A DNA stretch of 64,000 nt from Halovivax asiaticus JCM 14624 (GCF_000337515.1 NZ_AOIQ01000006.1:130265-194264), one strand, 5' to 3'. Positions 1 through 9,032 are shown, counted from the first letter of the stretch. Numbers and translations are program-made. Notes: a model not told the origin generated them from the letters alone.

Positions 1-655
1 GGACGTCGAATCGGTCGCCCCGTCGCCGCTCGAGCCAGTACAGGAGCCGCTCGGCCCACGCGAGTTTCCTGGCTTTCGCCGAACCGACGCTCGGATCGTC
101 GAACGCCCAGCCGACGAAGACGAGTTCGTCGGCACCGAACGAATCCGCCAAAAACGCCGCACGGTCCCCATCGGTGAAGCCGCCCACGTTGACGACGTGG
201 CCACGAGGACGGACCTGTGTCGTCGGGAGGATCGATCCTGGCGGACACTCGGGCACGACGTCGTCGATCGCGTCGACGTTGTCGCCATGTGCGTGGACGG
301 CGACCGGCGTCGAGCGGGCGGCGAGCTCGACTACGGTGTCCGGATTCTTATCGAGATCCGTCACCATCCAGTCGACGGTGACACCGTTTTCCTCAAGCAC
401 GTCGACGGCCGTCGATGCGGCGACGACCGCGTCAGCCCCCTTCGCGCGCTCGATAGCCCGCTCCGTTTCCAGGGAGGGGGCAGCACCCGCGACCGCCACC
501 GTCGCGCCAGGATCGACGTCGTTGCGTCGATCGTCGAACGGGCTCGATCGATCGAGGAGTCGATCACGTGCCCGTTCGTCGGCCGTGCGGTCGTACCCGA
601 AGTCGGTCCGAATGGCCTCGTAGATCGGTTCCCACTCGTCGAATTCGACTGTCAT
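1..655 (-). CDS. mptE: 6-hydroxymethyl-dihydropterin diphosphokinase MptE-like (DUF115), 3' end outside window
   Basis: The frame opens at ATG 655 and runs off the left edge with no stop, so only about 218 N-terminal residues are present. Visible motifs are VAVAGAAPSLE at residues 53-63, VTDLDKNPD at 98-106 and HAHGDN at 121-126. These match what I know of the archaeal MptE/DUF115 family, which transfers pyrophosphate from ATP to 6-hydroxymethyl-7,8-dihydropterin in folate or tetrahydromethanopterin synthesis. The folP-like gene immediately upstream on the same strand makes the next pathway step, which supports the call. A TATA-like GCTTATACC on the minus strand near 768-776 would give a leader of roughly 90 bases. 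The family is inferred from motif order and neighbour, not from an alignment. Confidence 0.82.
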   Translation of the reverse strand, partial: MTVEFDEWEPIYEAIRTDFGYDRTADERARDRLLDRSSPFDDRRNDVDPGATVAVAGAAPSLETERAIERAKGADAVVAASTAVDVLEENGVTVDWMVTDLDKNPDTVVELAARSTPVAVHAHGDNVDAIDDVVPECPPGSILPTTQVRPRGHVVNVGGFTDGDRAAFLADSFGADELVFVGWAFDDPSVGSAKARKLAWAERLLYWLERRRGDRFDV

Positions 656-869
656 GGCGGGCGCTCACCAGGTAGCTGTGCAATAAATGAACGCATTGAG
701 CCGGGTACGCCTCCAAGTACCCCTACCCGAGAGGGTTCCCGGCTTCCATCCGGTCTTTCAAATGCCTCCGGTATAAGCTTTCTCTTACCTACGACAGTCA
801 TGTGTGCGAAACACACGCACAGCAGATGGCCGACATAGTAGCGACTCGAACGGCGCCAGCGAACGCCCC

Positions 870-1739
870 TCATCGGCGATCGCGACCGAATCGGTCGCCG
901 ATCAACGCCGCGTCCCGTGTGGCGGCGACATCGTGCGTGCGGATGACGTCCGCACCACGATCGACAGCGAGCGCCGTCGCGCCGAGGCTCACGGGTAATC
1001 GCTCGTCGGTCTCCCGGTCGACGACATCGCCGAGGAAATTCTTGCGGTTGATCGAGACGAGAACGGGCTGGCCGAGCGAGCGAAATTCGGCGAGCTGATC
1101 GAACGTCGCCTGGTCGTCGGCGATCGTCTTTTCCTCGCTCCAGCCGCCGAACGCGGGATCGACGATGGTCTTGTCCGTGAGGGGCGTCGTTTCGAGGGCG
1201 GCCAGGAGTTTGTCGACATAGGTCGCCTCGGCGGCCCACTCGGGTGACTTCCTGTCGGCCCAGTCGATCGCCGACACGGCGCCCGGTCGTTCCAGATCCG
1301 GCGGGCTCGCCATCTTGACGACCGCCGCGTCCCGGGCTGCGCAGACCGAATACATGCCTTCGTCGGCGAATCCACAGATGTCGTTGACCATGTCGAATCC
1401 ACGATCGAGTGCCTCCGCTGCGACTGCCCCGTACCGGGTCTCGATCGAGAAGACGGCGTCGCCGGAGACGCGTTCGATCGTCTCGATCGCGACGTCTAAG
1501 CGTTCGAGTTCCTCCTCGGCGGTGAGGACATCGAAGCGTTTGTTCGCCGATTCGAGACCGATGTCGACGATGTCTGCCCCCTCGCCGATCAATTCCTCGT
1601 CGACGTACCTGGCGGCCTCGGCCGGGTCGTCGTAGACGCTCGGGTCGTACGGCGACTCTTCGCTGACGTTCAACACGCCCATGATCCGAGGCGGGTACCC
1701 GTCGCCGATTCCGAGGCCCGCCGCATCCACGCTGTGCAT
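870..1739 (-). CDS. folP: Dihydropteroate synthase-like protein
   Basis: This is a 289-residue TIM-barrel protein of the dihydropteroate synthase family, which condenses pterin diphosphate with p-aminobenzoate or a related arylamine. Family landmarks in order are IMGVLNVSEES (residues 19-29), DIVDIGLESANKR (56-68), NDICG (119-123), DPAFGGW, SINRKNFLG and RTHDVAATRD. Several deviate from bacterial enzymes: SEES replaces TPDS in the first loop and GLESANKR replaces GGESTRPG in the second, so the exact substrate is uncertain. ATG 1739 was chosen over ATG 1754 because the protein then begins just before the usual first barrel strand. mptE follows downstream on the same strand. Confidence 0.85.
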   Translation of the reverse strand: MHSVDAAGLGIGDGYPPRIMGVLNVSEESPYDPSVYDDPAEAARYVDEELIGEGADIVDIGLESANKRFDVLTAEEELERLDVAIETIERVSGDAVFSIETRYGAVAAEALDRGFDMVNDICGFADEGMYSVCAARDAAVVKMASPPDLERPGAVSAIDWADRKSPEWAAEATYVDKLLAALETTPLTDKTIVDPAFGGWSEEKTIADDQATFDQLAEFRSLGQPVLVSINRKNFLGDVVDRETDERLPVSLGATALAVDRGADVIRTHDVAATRDAALIGDRFGRDRR

Positions 1740-1892
1740 ACCTGTCCTGTGCAAGCGAGCCAGTTAGGGGTCGCGGTTTCGGCGATTTACCCGGAAACGG
1801 GGCGCAGACGCGTCACTTTTGCCACCGTGGCCGTTTTCATCCGGTATGACCCTGTATCACGGAATCGAACGAGCGACCTTCCCCGAACGACG

Positions 1893-2660
1893 ATGACCAC
1901 GGAAACGCCCGCTCACACCGACCCGACCGGTCCACCAGCCGTCGCCGTCGTCGACGCACAGACGCCCGGAAACGTCGGGACGATCGCCCGCGGCATGAAG
2001 AACTTCGGCTTCAGCGACCTCCTCCTCGTCGACCCACCAGAACTCTACCCGGACGGGGAGGCATACGGCTTCGCCGGACACGCCCGTGAGGACGTCCTCC
2101 CGAACGCGACTGAGATCACGTTCGACGAACTCGTCGAGACGTACCACACCGTCGGCTGCACGGCGGTCACCAACGAGGACGATCGCGGACACGTCCGGTA
2201 CCCGTTCACGACGCCGGCAGCCCTGGCTGACCGCCTCTCGACGGTGGCCGCGCCGACCGTCGTCGTCTTCGGCCGCGAAGGCGTCGGGCTCACGAACGAC
2301 GAACTCGCCCGGATGGACGAGATCTGTGCGATCCCTGCGAACCCCGAGTATCCGGTCCTCAATCTCGGCCAGGCCGCCACCATCACCCTCTACGAACTTC
2401 AGGAGCTGGCGCTGGAGGAGACGCAGCTTCCCGATGTCGAGCGAACTCGTGCCCCCGAACCACTACTCGAACGGTGTTTCGACGCGTGGACAGGCCTCCT
2501 GCGTGAGATCAACCATCCAGAACCGAAGCGGGCGAAAGCCGACCGAATGTTCCGCCGGCTCGTCGGTCGTGCAGATCCGACCGAAGGTGAAGCGAACACG
2601 CTTCTGGGCATCCTCAAACGGGCCAGAGACAGACCGGATCGGACGGACGAGACGAACTGA
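1893..2660 (+). CDS. trmJ: tRNA 2'-O-methyltransferase TrmJ (SPOUT family)
   Basis: The 255-residue protein is a SPOUT-class RNA methyltransferase that uses S-adenosylmethionine to methylate a ribose 2'-OH, in archaea usually C32 of tRNA. The trefoil-knot motifs are all present: DAQTPGNVGTIARGMKNFGF near residues 20-40, VVVFGREGVGLTNDEL in the middle, and NPEYPVLNLGQAATITLYEL for the cofactor-binding knot. An acidic C-terminal helical tail follows, as in other TrmJ proteins. The open frame extends further upstream to 1734, but that part would overlap the folP-like promoter and lacks family similarity, so ATG 1893 (MTTETPAH) is preferred. It is divergent from folP and convergent with gatE. Confidence 0.9.
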   Translation: MTTETPAHTDPTGPPAVAVVDAQTPGNVGTIARGMKNFGFSDLLLVDPPELYPDGEAYGFAGHAREDVLPNATEITFDELVETYHTVGCTAVTNEDDRGHVRYPFTTPAALADRLSTVAAPTVVVFGREGVGLTNDELARMDEICAIPANPEYPVLNLGQAATITLYELQELALEETQLPDVERTRAPEPLLERCFDAWTGLLREINHPEPKRAKADRMFRRLVGRADPTEGEANTLLGILKRARDRPDRTDETN

Positions 2661-2717
2661 ACGACCGTCGTCGGGGGCATTCACTCGGCTCGCAGCGGAA
2701 ACTACACTCGGCCGAAC

Positions 2718-4625
2718 TTACGACGAGCGCTTGCCGATCTCTTCTCGCAAAATCTCGCTCACCTGATCGCCGTCGGCCTGGCCGCGAAGGGCACCCATAC
2801 ACTCGCCCATGAGGCCGGAGAACGCCTGCATCCCCTCCGCTTCGACCTGGTCGGCGTTTCGCTCGACGACCTCGACGACGGCCTCTCTGACCGCGTCCTC
2901 GTCGGCACCGCCCAGTTCCTCGGCATCGACAGCCGTGACCGCCGTTCGGTCCGGGTCGGCGGCGAGCGCAGTGAGCAGTTCCGGGACCGCCTCATTGGGG
3001 ATCTCTCCCTCGTCCGCCAGTGCGAGCGTGTCAGCGAGATGGTCGTCGGTGAGGACGTCGACGGCGACGTCGTCACGGCGCAGTTCGGTCAGCGTCGACT
3101 CGAGGGTGCTCGCCGCGAGCGTGGGGTCGACGCTATCCGTCGTCACTGAGCCGTCGTCCGTCTCGACGCCGTCCTCGACGACTGATTCGAATAGCGGCAT
3201 GTGCGTGCCGTAAGCGACCTGTTCGGCCAGACCTGCGTCGAGTTCGTGGTCGGCCTGATAGCGTTCGACCTTCGCCGTGAGCAGTTCCGGGACCGGAACG
3301 TCGCTCGGATCGGGTTCGACCGGCGGGACGTCCGTCTCGGGGTACATCCGCGCGGCGCCGGGGAGGGGCCGGAGGTAGCGCGTCGTTCCGTCCTCGTTCG
3401 CCCCGCGAGTCTCCTCGGGGACACCGGAGATGGCGGTTTCGGCACGCTCGGCCGCGGCCTCGATAGCACCCGGTGCGACGTCCTGGGCTGCGGCGACGAG
3501 TGCGACGGCGTCGTCCGGGTCGGCGTCGACCGCCGCTCTGAGTGACGCGACTTCGGTTTCGGTCACGCCGTAGGCCGGCAGCTCGTCGGTGTGGAAGATG
3601 CCACCCGCGCCGTGGCGCTTCGCGTGATCGGACAGTTCGGTGCCGAGTCGGCGATCGGGGGCGATCTCGCGGCCGACGAGCCCGTCGAAGCCGGCAAGTC
3701 GTACCGCGTAGACGGCGCCGCCGTCGTTCAGGGCACCGGCGATCACGCCGCTGTCGGTGTCCTCGAAGACGGCAGTGACGTCCGTCGACTCGCCGACGGC
3801 CGCGTCGCGCGCTTCGAGTTCGCCCGCGATCTCGACGAGTTCGACCTGTCGCTCGGCCTCGTGACGAACGATGTCGTCGATGTCGTCCAGACTCTGGACG
3901 CCCTTGATCTCGACACGAGCACCCGCCTCGATGGAGACGTTGACGTCCTGGCGGATCGTTCCCAGGCCGCGTTTGACCTTCCCAGTCGATCGCAGCAGCA
4001 TGCCGATTCGTTCGGCCGCCTCGCGGGTCTGTTCGGGTGACCGCAGATCCGGCTTCGTCCCGATCTCGACCAGTGGGAGTCCCAGCCGATCGAGACTGTA
4101 TCGGACGCCGTCGTCCGTCTCGGCGACGCGCTGGGCGCTCTCCTCTTCTATCATCAGGTCCTCGATACCGACCGGTCCCGCTTCGGTCTCGATCTCGCCC
4201 CCGGTCGCGACCAGCGCCGATCGCTGAAAGCCCGCCGTGTTCGATCCGTCGACGACGAGTTTGCGCATGACGTGGGCCTGATCCACCGGATCCATGTCGA
4301 GTAGCTGAGCGATCTCGAGGACCGTCTCCAGCGCCTCGTCGTCGAGCCGGCGCGGCGGTTCGTCGTCCTCCTCGACGAGACACGTCGAGTCGTACGCGAG
4401 GTACTCGAACTCCCGATCGACCCGGCTCTCCTCCAGTGCGGCCCGATCGATCTCGCCGAGTTCGCTGCGCGTCGGGTGGAGATAGCGGGTGAACGTGCGC
4501 GTCGCCTCCTCGGGCTCACGAAGCGCCGTCGGGCACGAACAGAACAGCTTCGAGTCGGTGTCCAGCTGCTGGTGGATCTCGAGACCAGCGACCAGACCGA
4601 GATCTGCGTAGTCGTCTGCGTCCAT
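2718..4625 (-). CDS. gatE: Glutamyl-tRNA(Gln) amidotransferase subunit E
   Basis: GatE is the archaea-specific GatB-related subunit of the GatDE amidotransferase, which converts misacylated Glu-tRNA(Gln) to Gln-tRNA(Gln). The 635-residue protein has the usual length. It begins with the catalytic cradle (GLEIHQQLDT at residues 13-22, then FCSCPT), carries the AspRS-like GAD insertion in the middle, and ends in the helical YqeY-like tail with AFSGLMGECMGALRGQAD. GatD is not in the window, so its partner must be elsewhere. The start at 4625 (MDADDYADLGL) is the only reasonable one. It is convergent with trmJ, 57 bases away. Four kilobases of antisense open frames in this gene are GC-driven shadows. 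Confidence 0.97.
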   Translation of the reverse strand: MDADDYADLGLVAGLEIHQQLDTDSKLFCSCPTALREPEEATRTFTRYLHPTRSELGEIDRAALEESRVDREFEYLAYDSTCLVEEDDEPPRRLDDEALETVLEIAQLLDMDPVDQAHVMRKLVVDGSNTAGFQRSALVATGGEIETEAGPVGIEDLMIEEESAQRVAETDDGVRYSLDRLGLPLVEIGTKPDLRSPEQTREAAERIGMLLRSTGKVKRGLGTIRQDVNVSIEAGARVEIKGVQSLDDIDDIVRHEAERQVELVEIAGELEARDAAVGESTDVTAVFEDTDSGVIAGALNDGGAVYAVRLAGFDGLVGREIAPDRRLGTELSDHAKRHGAGGIFHTDELPAYGVTETEVASLRAAVDADPDDAVALVAAAQDVAPGAIEAAAERAETAISGVPEETRGANEDGTTRYLRPLPGAARMYPETDVPPVEPDPSDVPVPELLTAKVERYQADHELDAGLAEQVAYGTHMPLFESVVEDGVETDDGSVTTDSVDPTLAASTLESTLTELRRDDVAVDVLTDDHLADTLALADEGEIPNEAVPELLTALAADPDRTAVTAVDAEELGGADEDAVREAVVEVVERNADQVEAEGMQAFSGLMGECMGALRGQADGDQVSEILREEIGKRSS

Positions 4626-4775
4626 TAGGCGAGAATGGGTGCCGCCGGGGTAAAAAACCGTTCAGTTTCCGCGCCCGTGTGAGATGCGGGTTCGGCACCC
4701 GTGAGGGATTGCCGTTTCGACGCTCGCTCGATGGACGAGGTCGGTTCCCGACCGACTGCCGTCAGCACCAAGGCG

Positions 4776-6182
4776 TTAATCTTGGCCCAAAATCCCGCGC
4801 TCGGCCATCTTCCGCGGGTCGAGCACCTCGTCGGCCTCGTCCTCGTCGAGGTAGCCCTTCTCGAGAACGACCTCGCGGACCGTCTTGTCCTCCTTGAGCG
4901 CCGTTTTGGCGACCTCGCTGGCTTTGTCGTAGCCGATGTGGACGTTGAGCGAGGTGGCCATCGCCATCGACTCCTCGACGCGTTCGGCGCAATACTCCTC
5001 GTTCGCTTCCAGCTTGCTGACGAATCGGTCGGCGAACACCTGGCTGGCGTTCGAGATGAGTTCCGCCGACTGCAGGAAGTTGTGGGCGAGGACGGGTTTG
5101 TAGAGGTTGAGGTCGATCTGTCCCTCGGCGGCGCCGGCGGAGACGGCGGCGTCGTTGCCGACGACCTGCTTGTGGACCTGGTTGACCGCCTCGGCGACGA
5201 CCGGGTTGATCTTACCGGGCATGATCGAGGAGCCGGGCTGGTTCTCGGGTTGCTCGATCTCGCCGAGGCCGTTGCGGGGCCCCGACGCGAGTAGGCGGAG
5301 GTCGTTGGCGATCTTGTTGAGCGAACCGGCGACGACGCGCAGCGCCCCGTGGGCCTCGCTCATCGCGTCGTGGGCCGCCTGCGCCTCGAAGTGGTTGTCC
5401 GCCTCGCGGAACTGGACGCCGGTCTCCTTCGTGATGTACTCGGCGGCGCGACCCGGGAAGTCCGGATGGGTATTCAGGCCCGTCCCGGTGGCGGTACCGC
5501 CGAGGGCGAGTTCCGAGAGGTGATCGCGGACATTGTCGACGCGCCCGAGTCCCTTCTCGACCTGCGTACGGTAGCCGCCGAACTCCTGTCCGAGCGTCAC
5601 CGGCGTCGCGTCCTGGAGGTGCGTGCGCCCGGTCTTGACGACGTCGTCGAACTCTTCGGCCTTCGACTCCAAGGCCTCGCGAAGCTGGTCGAGCGCCGGG
5701 ATGACGTCCTTCTCGACGGCCTCGAGGGCGGCGACGTGCATCGCGGTCGGGATGACGTCGTTCGAGGACTGCCCGTAGTTGACGTGGTCGTTCGGATGGA
5801 CGACCCGATCGCCGATCTCGGCGCCCATGAGCTCGGCCGCGCGGTTAGCGATGACCTCGTTTGCGTTCATGTTCGACGAGGTTCCCGATCCCGTCTGGAA
5901 GATATCGACGGGGAACTGATCGTCGTGTTCGCCGGCGATGACCTCGTCAGCGGCCTCGACGATGGCTTCCGCGACGTCCGCCTCGATCAGGTCCAGATCA
6001 CGGTTGGCCTGGGCCGCCGCCTTCTTCACCACGCCGAGTGCACGGACGAAGCGGCGGCCGAACCGGATCCCCGAGATGGGGAAGTTCTCCACGGCCCGCT
6101 GGGTCTGGGCGCCCCAGTAGGCGTCGGCCGGTACCTGCATCTCGCCGAGACTGTCCGCCTCCGTTCGGAACTCGTCTGCCAT
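4776..6182 (-). CDS. fumC: Fumarate hydratase, class II
   Basis: The 468-residue protein is a class II fumarase, which interconverts fumarate and malate in the citric acid cycle in the cytoplasm. It has the superfamily signature GSSIMPGKINPV near residues 318-329, GSGTSSNMNANEV near 97-109 and SSNDVIPTAMH near 137-147, all in their expected order, and the usual homotetramer-forming length. Its nearest relatives in the superfamily, aspartase and argininosuccinate lyase, are possible but the overall pattern fits FumC best. It lies alone between gatE and the PH-domain genes, all on the minus strand, with 150 bases before gatE, so cotranscription is possible but not shown. Confidence 0.95.
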   Translation of the reverse strand: MADEFRTEADSLGEMQVPADAYWGAQTQRAVENFPISGIRFGRRFVRALGVVKKAAAQANRDLDLIEADVAEAIVEAADEVIAGEHDDQFPVDIFQTGSGTSSNMNANEVIANRAAELMGAEIGDRVVHPNDHVNYGQSSNDVIPTAMHVAALEAVEKDVIPALDQLREALESKAEEFDDVVKTGRTHLQDATPVTLGQEFGGYRTQVEKGLGRVDNVRDHLSELALGGTATGTGLNTHPDFPGRAAEYITKETGVQFREADNHFEAQAAHDAMSEAHGALRVVAGSLNKIANDLRLLASGPRNGLGEIEQPENQPGSSIMPGKINPVVAEAVNQVHKQVVGNDAAVSAGAAEGQIDLNLYKPVLAHNFLQSAELISNASQVFADRFVSKLEANEEYCAERVEESMAMATSLNVHIGYDKASEVAKTALKEDKTVREVVLEKGYLDEDEADEVLDPRKMAERGILGQD

Positions 6183-6313
6183 ACCGCGGCGTTGTCCGTG
6201 CGCGGGGTAAAAGTCACCGAAACCCGCCGCAAGCGTATCTCCGGGGCCGACGGTTGAACGACGCTAGTACAGCGTCACCCGCGGGCATCAGTCCGATCAA
6301 CCCGCACGAAGGA

Positions 6314-8002
6314 TTAGAGGAAGTCGCTCGACAGCGACGCGTCGTCACGGGCTAGCGACGCCTGCAGTCTGTCTCGGCCCGTGTCGGTGACGTCGCGAGC
6401 GATCGGCAGGTCAACGTCGTAGATCGTCGGGTTCGACCAGGCGAACGTCCGGGAACTCGCCGTGTCGACGACGACCGAGGCGAGTTCCAGCCGACGCTGA
6501 AAGATCGATCGTCGCGTCGAAATTGTCTGGATCCGGTAGTACGGAATCACCGTCGTCTTGCGCGACCAGAACCCCTCGCGGACGATCAGGTGCTCGTCGC
6601 CGACGGCGTATCCGAGGTTCGCCCACCTGAGATGTGCCGCCGGCGGCACGGCCAGATAGGTCACCAGCCCGATGTACCAGGCGTCGAACGGCGTCACGAG
6701 AGCTAGTCCGTAGAGCGCACCGACGACCACCGTCGCGACGAGCGAGTACCTGACGAGATACCGACGTCTGGCGACTCTCGTCGGACGATTGAACGTCGGT
6801 GGTTCGACACTGGTGAGGCGTTCGGCGAACCCGTGTGCCCGGGGTCGTTTCGCGAACGGAACGGCGGACTGACTTCCACTGTCGCTATCGGGCCCGTATC
6901 CGGCCGTTTCGACCACCAGTCCGGCGTAGCCGAGCAGGCGCTGGATCGGGTTGTCCGTAATCGTCACGGACTGGACCTTCCCGAGCGGAATGCTCCCGCT
7001 GTAGCGTTGCAGGAGGCCACGCTCGTAGACGAGATCGTTTCCGGCCCTGCCAAGGCGAAAGCCGTAGTACGAGGCGAACGTGTACGCGATACTCAACGCG
7101 TAGGTCACGACGACGGCGTGGAGCACGGAGATGGTCCCCAGGAGGACGCCACGCGACGAACCGGCTACGTCGGAAGGGGCCTGCTGGGTTACGCTGTCGG
7201 TCACCGCGAGCAGGTAGTCGACGATGAAGTCGGTCCCGAAGAGGGTGAGAAAACCGAGTGCCGCCACCGCAGCAGGACGAAAGGACGCGAACGAGTACAG
7301 AAGCAACTCGCGCATCTCGAGTTCGAACAGCTGTTTTGGCCGTCCCGGCGAGCCGGCGGACTCGGTCGCTGTGCCAGCTCCAGTTGCGTCAGTATCAGCC
7401 GCCATCTCCGACGAGTGTCGAGCACTGGCTCCGTCGATATCGGGGTGTTCCCCGTCCGTCGATGCCTCACCGAGACGGTCGCCCGCCGATTCGTCACTGG
7501 ATCGCTCACCAGCCGTTCGTCTCTCCTCTCGCCGCCTGCGAGCGGCTCGATCGGACGACATCGTCAGTCGACGAATCTCGCGCTGGAGACGGTCGGCTTC
7601 GCCGTCGTCGACAAAATCGAGCGTCGCTTCGCTCGCCCCGCCGCCCGCAGTCTCGATCGTGACGACGGCGATGCCGAGGATCCGGGAGACGACCCCCTGT
7701 CTGATGTCGACGTTCTGGACCCGGCCGAGCGGGATTTCGCGATCCCGGCGGGAGAGAACGCCGGACGCGATGTCGAACGTGTCGTCTGTCAGTTCGTACT
7801 CGAATCGGTAGTAGTAGGCGACGCCATAGGCGGCACCGACGAGAAAGCCGAGTGCCGAAAGAACGAACGCCCAGCTGATGTCGACGGCAGCGACGAACCC
7901 AGAGGAGATCGAGACCAAGAAGAACAGCATCGAACCCCCGACGAACCCGCGCTGAAGGGCGGTCGTGACGGCGCTCAAGGGGTGGAGACGGTTCGTGTTC
8001 AT
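6314..8002 (-). CDS. Membrane protein with three bacterial-type PH (YdbS/YdbT, bPH2) domains
   Basis: This 562-residue membrane protein repeats one module three times: a pair of hydrophobic helices followed by a small beta-rich PH-like domain. The three soluble modules lie near residues 68-150 (IPLGRVQNVDIRQGVVSRIL), 320-400 (IPLGKVQSVTITDNPIQRLL) and 465-545 (IPYYRIQTISTRRSIFQRRL). The recurring IP-x-x-R/K-V/I-Q core is the hallmark of the YdbS/YdbT (DUF304) family. An acidic Ser/Asp/Glu-rich linker fills residues 150-235. The start overlaps the upstream smaller PH gene by 4 bases (ATGA), so the two are one operon. The same pair exists in bacteria such as Bacillus, where it has been linked to antimicrobial-peptide resistance; the function here is unknown. 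Confidence 0.85.
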   Translation of the reverse strand: MNTNRLHPLSAVTTALQRGFVGGSMLFFLVSISSGFVAAVDISWAFVLSALGFLVGAAYGVAYYYRFEYELTDDTFDIASGVLSRRDREIPLGRVQNVDIRQGVVSRILGIAVVTIETAGGGASEATLDFVDDGEADRLQREIRRLTMSSDRAARRRREERRTAGERSSDESAGDRLGEASTDGEHPDIDGASARHSSEMAADTDATGAGTATESAGSPGRPKQLFELEMRELLLYSFASFRPAAVAALGFLTLFGTDFIVDYLLAVTDSVTQQAPSDVAGSSRGVLLGTISVLHAVVVTYALSIAYTFASYYGFRLGRAGNDLVYERGLLQRYSGSIPLGKVQSVTITDNPIQRLLGYAGLVVETAGYGPDSDSGSQSAVPFAKRPRAHGFAERLTSVEPPTFNRPTRVARRRYLVRYSLVATVVVGALYGLALVTPFDAWYIGLVTYLAVPPAAHLRWANLGYAVGDEHLIVREGFWSRKTTVIPYYRIQTISTRRSIFQRRLELASVVVDTASSRTFAWSNPTIYDVDLPIARDVTDTGRDRLQASLARDDASLSSDFL

Positions 8003-8460
8003 ACGGCGTCTGCGGCCTCACTTTCGACGGCGAGTTCGCGCAGCGTGTCCTGCAGCTCCCGGGCCCGATCGGGCGTCAGTCCCGGGATACGAACGTCGGC
8101 GTTGCGCGAGCCGGCGGTGTAGACGACCACGCTCGACAGACCGAGCGCGCGTTCGATCGGACCGAACTGGGTGTCCACGTGCTGGACTCGAACGTACGGG
8201 ACAGCCGTCTCCACGAACGTGATAACGCCACGTTCGAGGTACAGCGAGTCGGCCTCGAGGTCGAACGCCCAGCGACCGTAGAGCACGATCGCGTGGACGA
8301 CGCCGAGCACGACGGCGATCGAGACGACTGCGAGTAGCCCGGCCATCGGCAGTGAACGAAGCCAGGAATCGACGGCGAGAAGAACGAAACCGAGCACAGC
8401 CGCCCCGAGAACGGCCCGTGCGATCCAGACCAGTCGGATGCGCGGGTGGAGCGTTTCCAT
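7999..8460 (-). CDS. Small membrane PH-domain protein (YdbS-like, bPH2)
   Basis: The 153-residue protein has two hydrophobic helices near residues 13-33 and 40-62 and one PH-like domain after them, with VPYVRVQHVDTQFGPIERAL carrying the family core and VVVYTAGS the next strand. It is the one-module partner of the three-module gene that follows, and their stop and start overlap by 4 bases. ATG 8460 (METLHPRIRL) is used because the longer frame upstream is not haloarchaeal in composition and would begin inside a palindrome at 8581-8599. Function is not known; the pair probably forms one membrane complex. Confidence 0.82.
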   Translation of the reverse strand: METLHPRIRLVWIARAVLGAAVLGFVLLAVDSWLRSLPMAGLLAVVSIAVVLGVVHAIVLYGRWAFDLEADSLYLERGVITFVETAVPYVRVQHVDTQFGPIERALGLSSVVVYTAGSRNADVRIPGLTPDRARELQDTLRELAVESEAADAV

Positions 8461-8580
8461 ACACGGAGTCGGGACACGCAGATTGTAAACGTACCGGTCA
8501 CCACCGCTTCCTTTCGGATGGACCGTCTCACCCTCAATCAGTGTCGATTGGGGACGATTGGCACGAATTTTACAGTAGCC

Positions 8581-8599
8581 ACTGGCCACAGTGGCCAGT
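8581..8599. promoter_or_regulatory. Perfect 9-1-9 dyad (ACTGGCCAC-A-GTGGCCAGT)
   Basis: Bases 8581-8589 are the exact reverse complement of 8591-8599 around a single A. The dyad lies 120 bases above the start of the PH-domain operon, next to the AT-rich TAAAATT at 8566-8572 that could be its TATA box, and 60 bases below the end of the bolA-like gene. A one-base centre suits a dimeric DNA-binding protein better than an RNA hairpin, so I read it as a probable operator, but a terminator for bolA is not excluded. Confidence 0.5.
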
Positions 8600-8658
8600 A
8601 GTGTACCACGACACCGAACGGAGTATATCCGATCGATCCTGCCCTCGTCGAGAGGGAG

Positions 8659-8904
8659 TTACTCCGCGTGCTCGTCGGGCGTGTACGTCGAGAGTTCGAG
8701 TGCGTGAATGTCGGTCGTCATGTGATCACCGAGGGCGTCGTAGACGAGCTGGTGTTGGTCGACGAGCGACTCGCCCTCGAAGGCCGGCGACACCACGGTC
8801 GCCGCCAGGTGATCGTCGTCGTGTTCCCCGCGTGCCCGATGGACGTCCGCCTCGGCGTTGGGGAGTGCATCCTCGATCAACTGCTGAACGGCTTGGGGTT
8901 CCAT
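8659..8904 (-). CDS. BolA family protein
   Basis: The 81-residue protein has the length and pattern of BolA/IbaG: an N-terminal helix (QQLIEDALPNAEADVHRARG), a central strand pair (HLAATVVSPAFEGESLVDQH) and the conserved H-Q-L-V-Y-D-A-L stretch near residues 51-58, followed by IHALELSTYTP. BolA proteins work with monothiol glutaredoxins in iron-sulfur cluster and redox control; no glutaredoxin is adjacent here. The gene stands alone between the PH operon and a divergent gene at 9063. The start at 8904 is the only in-frame methionine near the expected N-terminus. Confidence 0.85.
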   Translation of the reverse strand: MEPQAVQQLIEDALPNAEADVHRARGEHDDDHLAATVVSPAFEGESLVDQHQLVYDALGDHMTTDIHALELSTYTPDEHAE

Positions 8905-9032
8905 ACTCGTTCACTGCAGGTGACGCGCCAAAAGCCGCGCGGTCCGGTCCTGTACACGTGAGGGGGACAGACAGCCAGTAGTCGAATCTGACTGCCGGAC
9001 ACCTTTGGTCGGCGTCCACGCATATCAGGGCC

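Noticed and set aside
3133-4383. 416-codon minus-strand frame within gatE
   Set aside because: Arginine-rich out-of-frame shadow of gatE; no acidic bias or domains.
4780-4795. TTGGCCCAAAA similar to the repeated oxidase motif
   Set aside because: It lies in the last codons of fumC; a 7-mer of this composition is expected several times per window by chance.
6833-8122. 429-codon plus-strand frame opposite the PH-domain genes
   Set aside because: Antisense shadow with no coherent domain; the minus strand has three repeated PH modules.
8461-8589. GTG-started extension of the small PH-domain protein
   Set aside because: Begins inside the 8581-8599 dyad and over the likely TATA box; composition is basic, and ATG 8460 fits the family.
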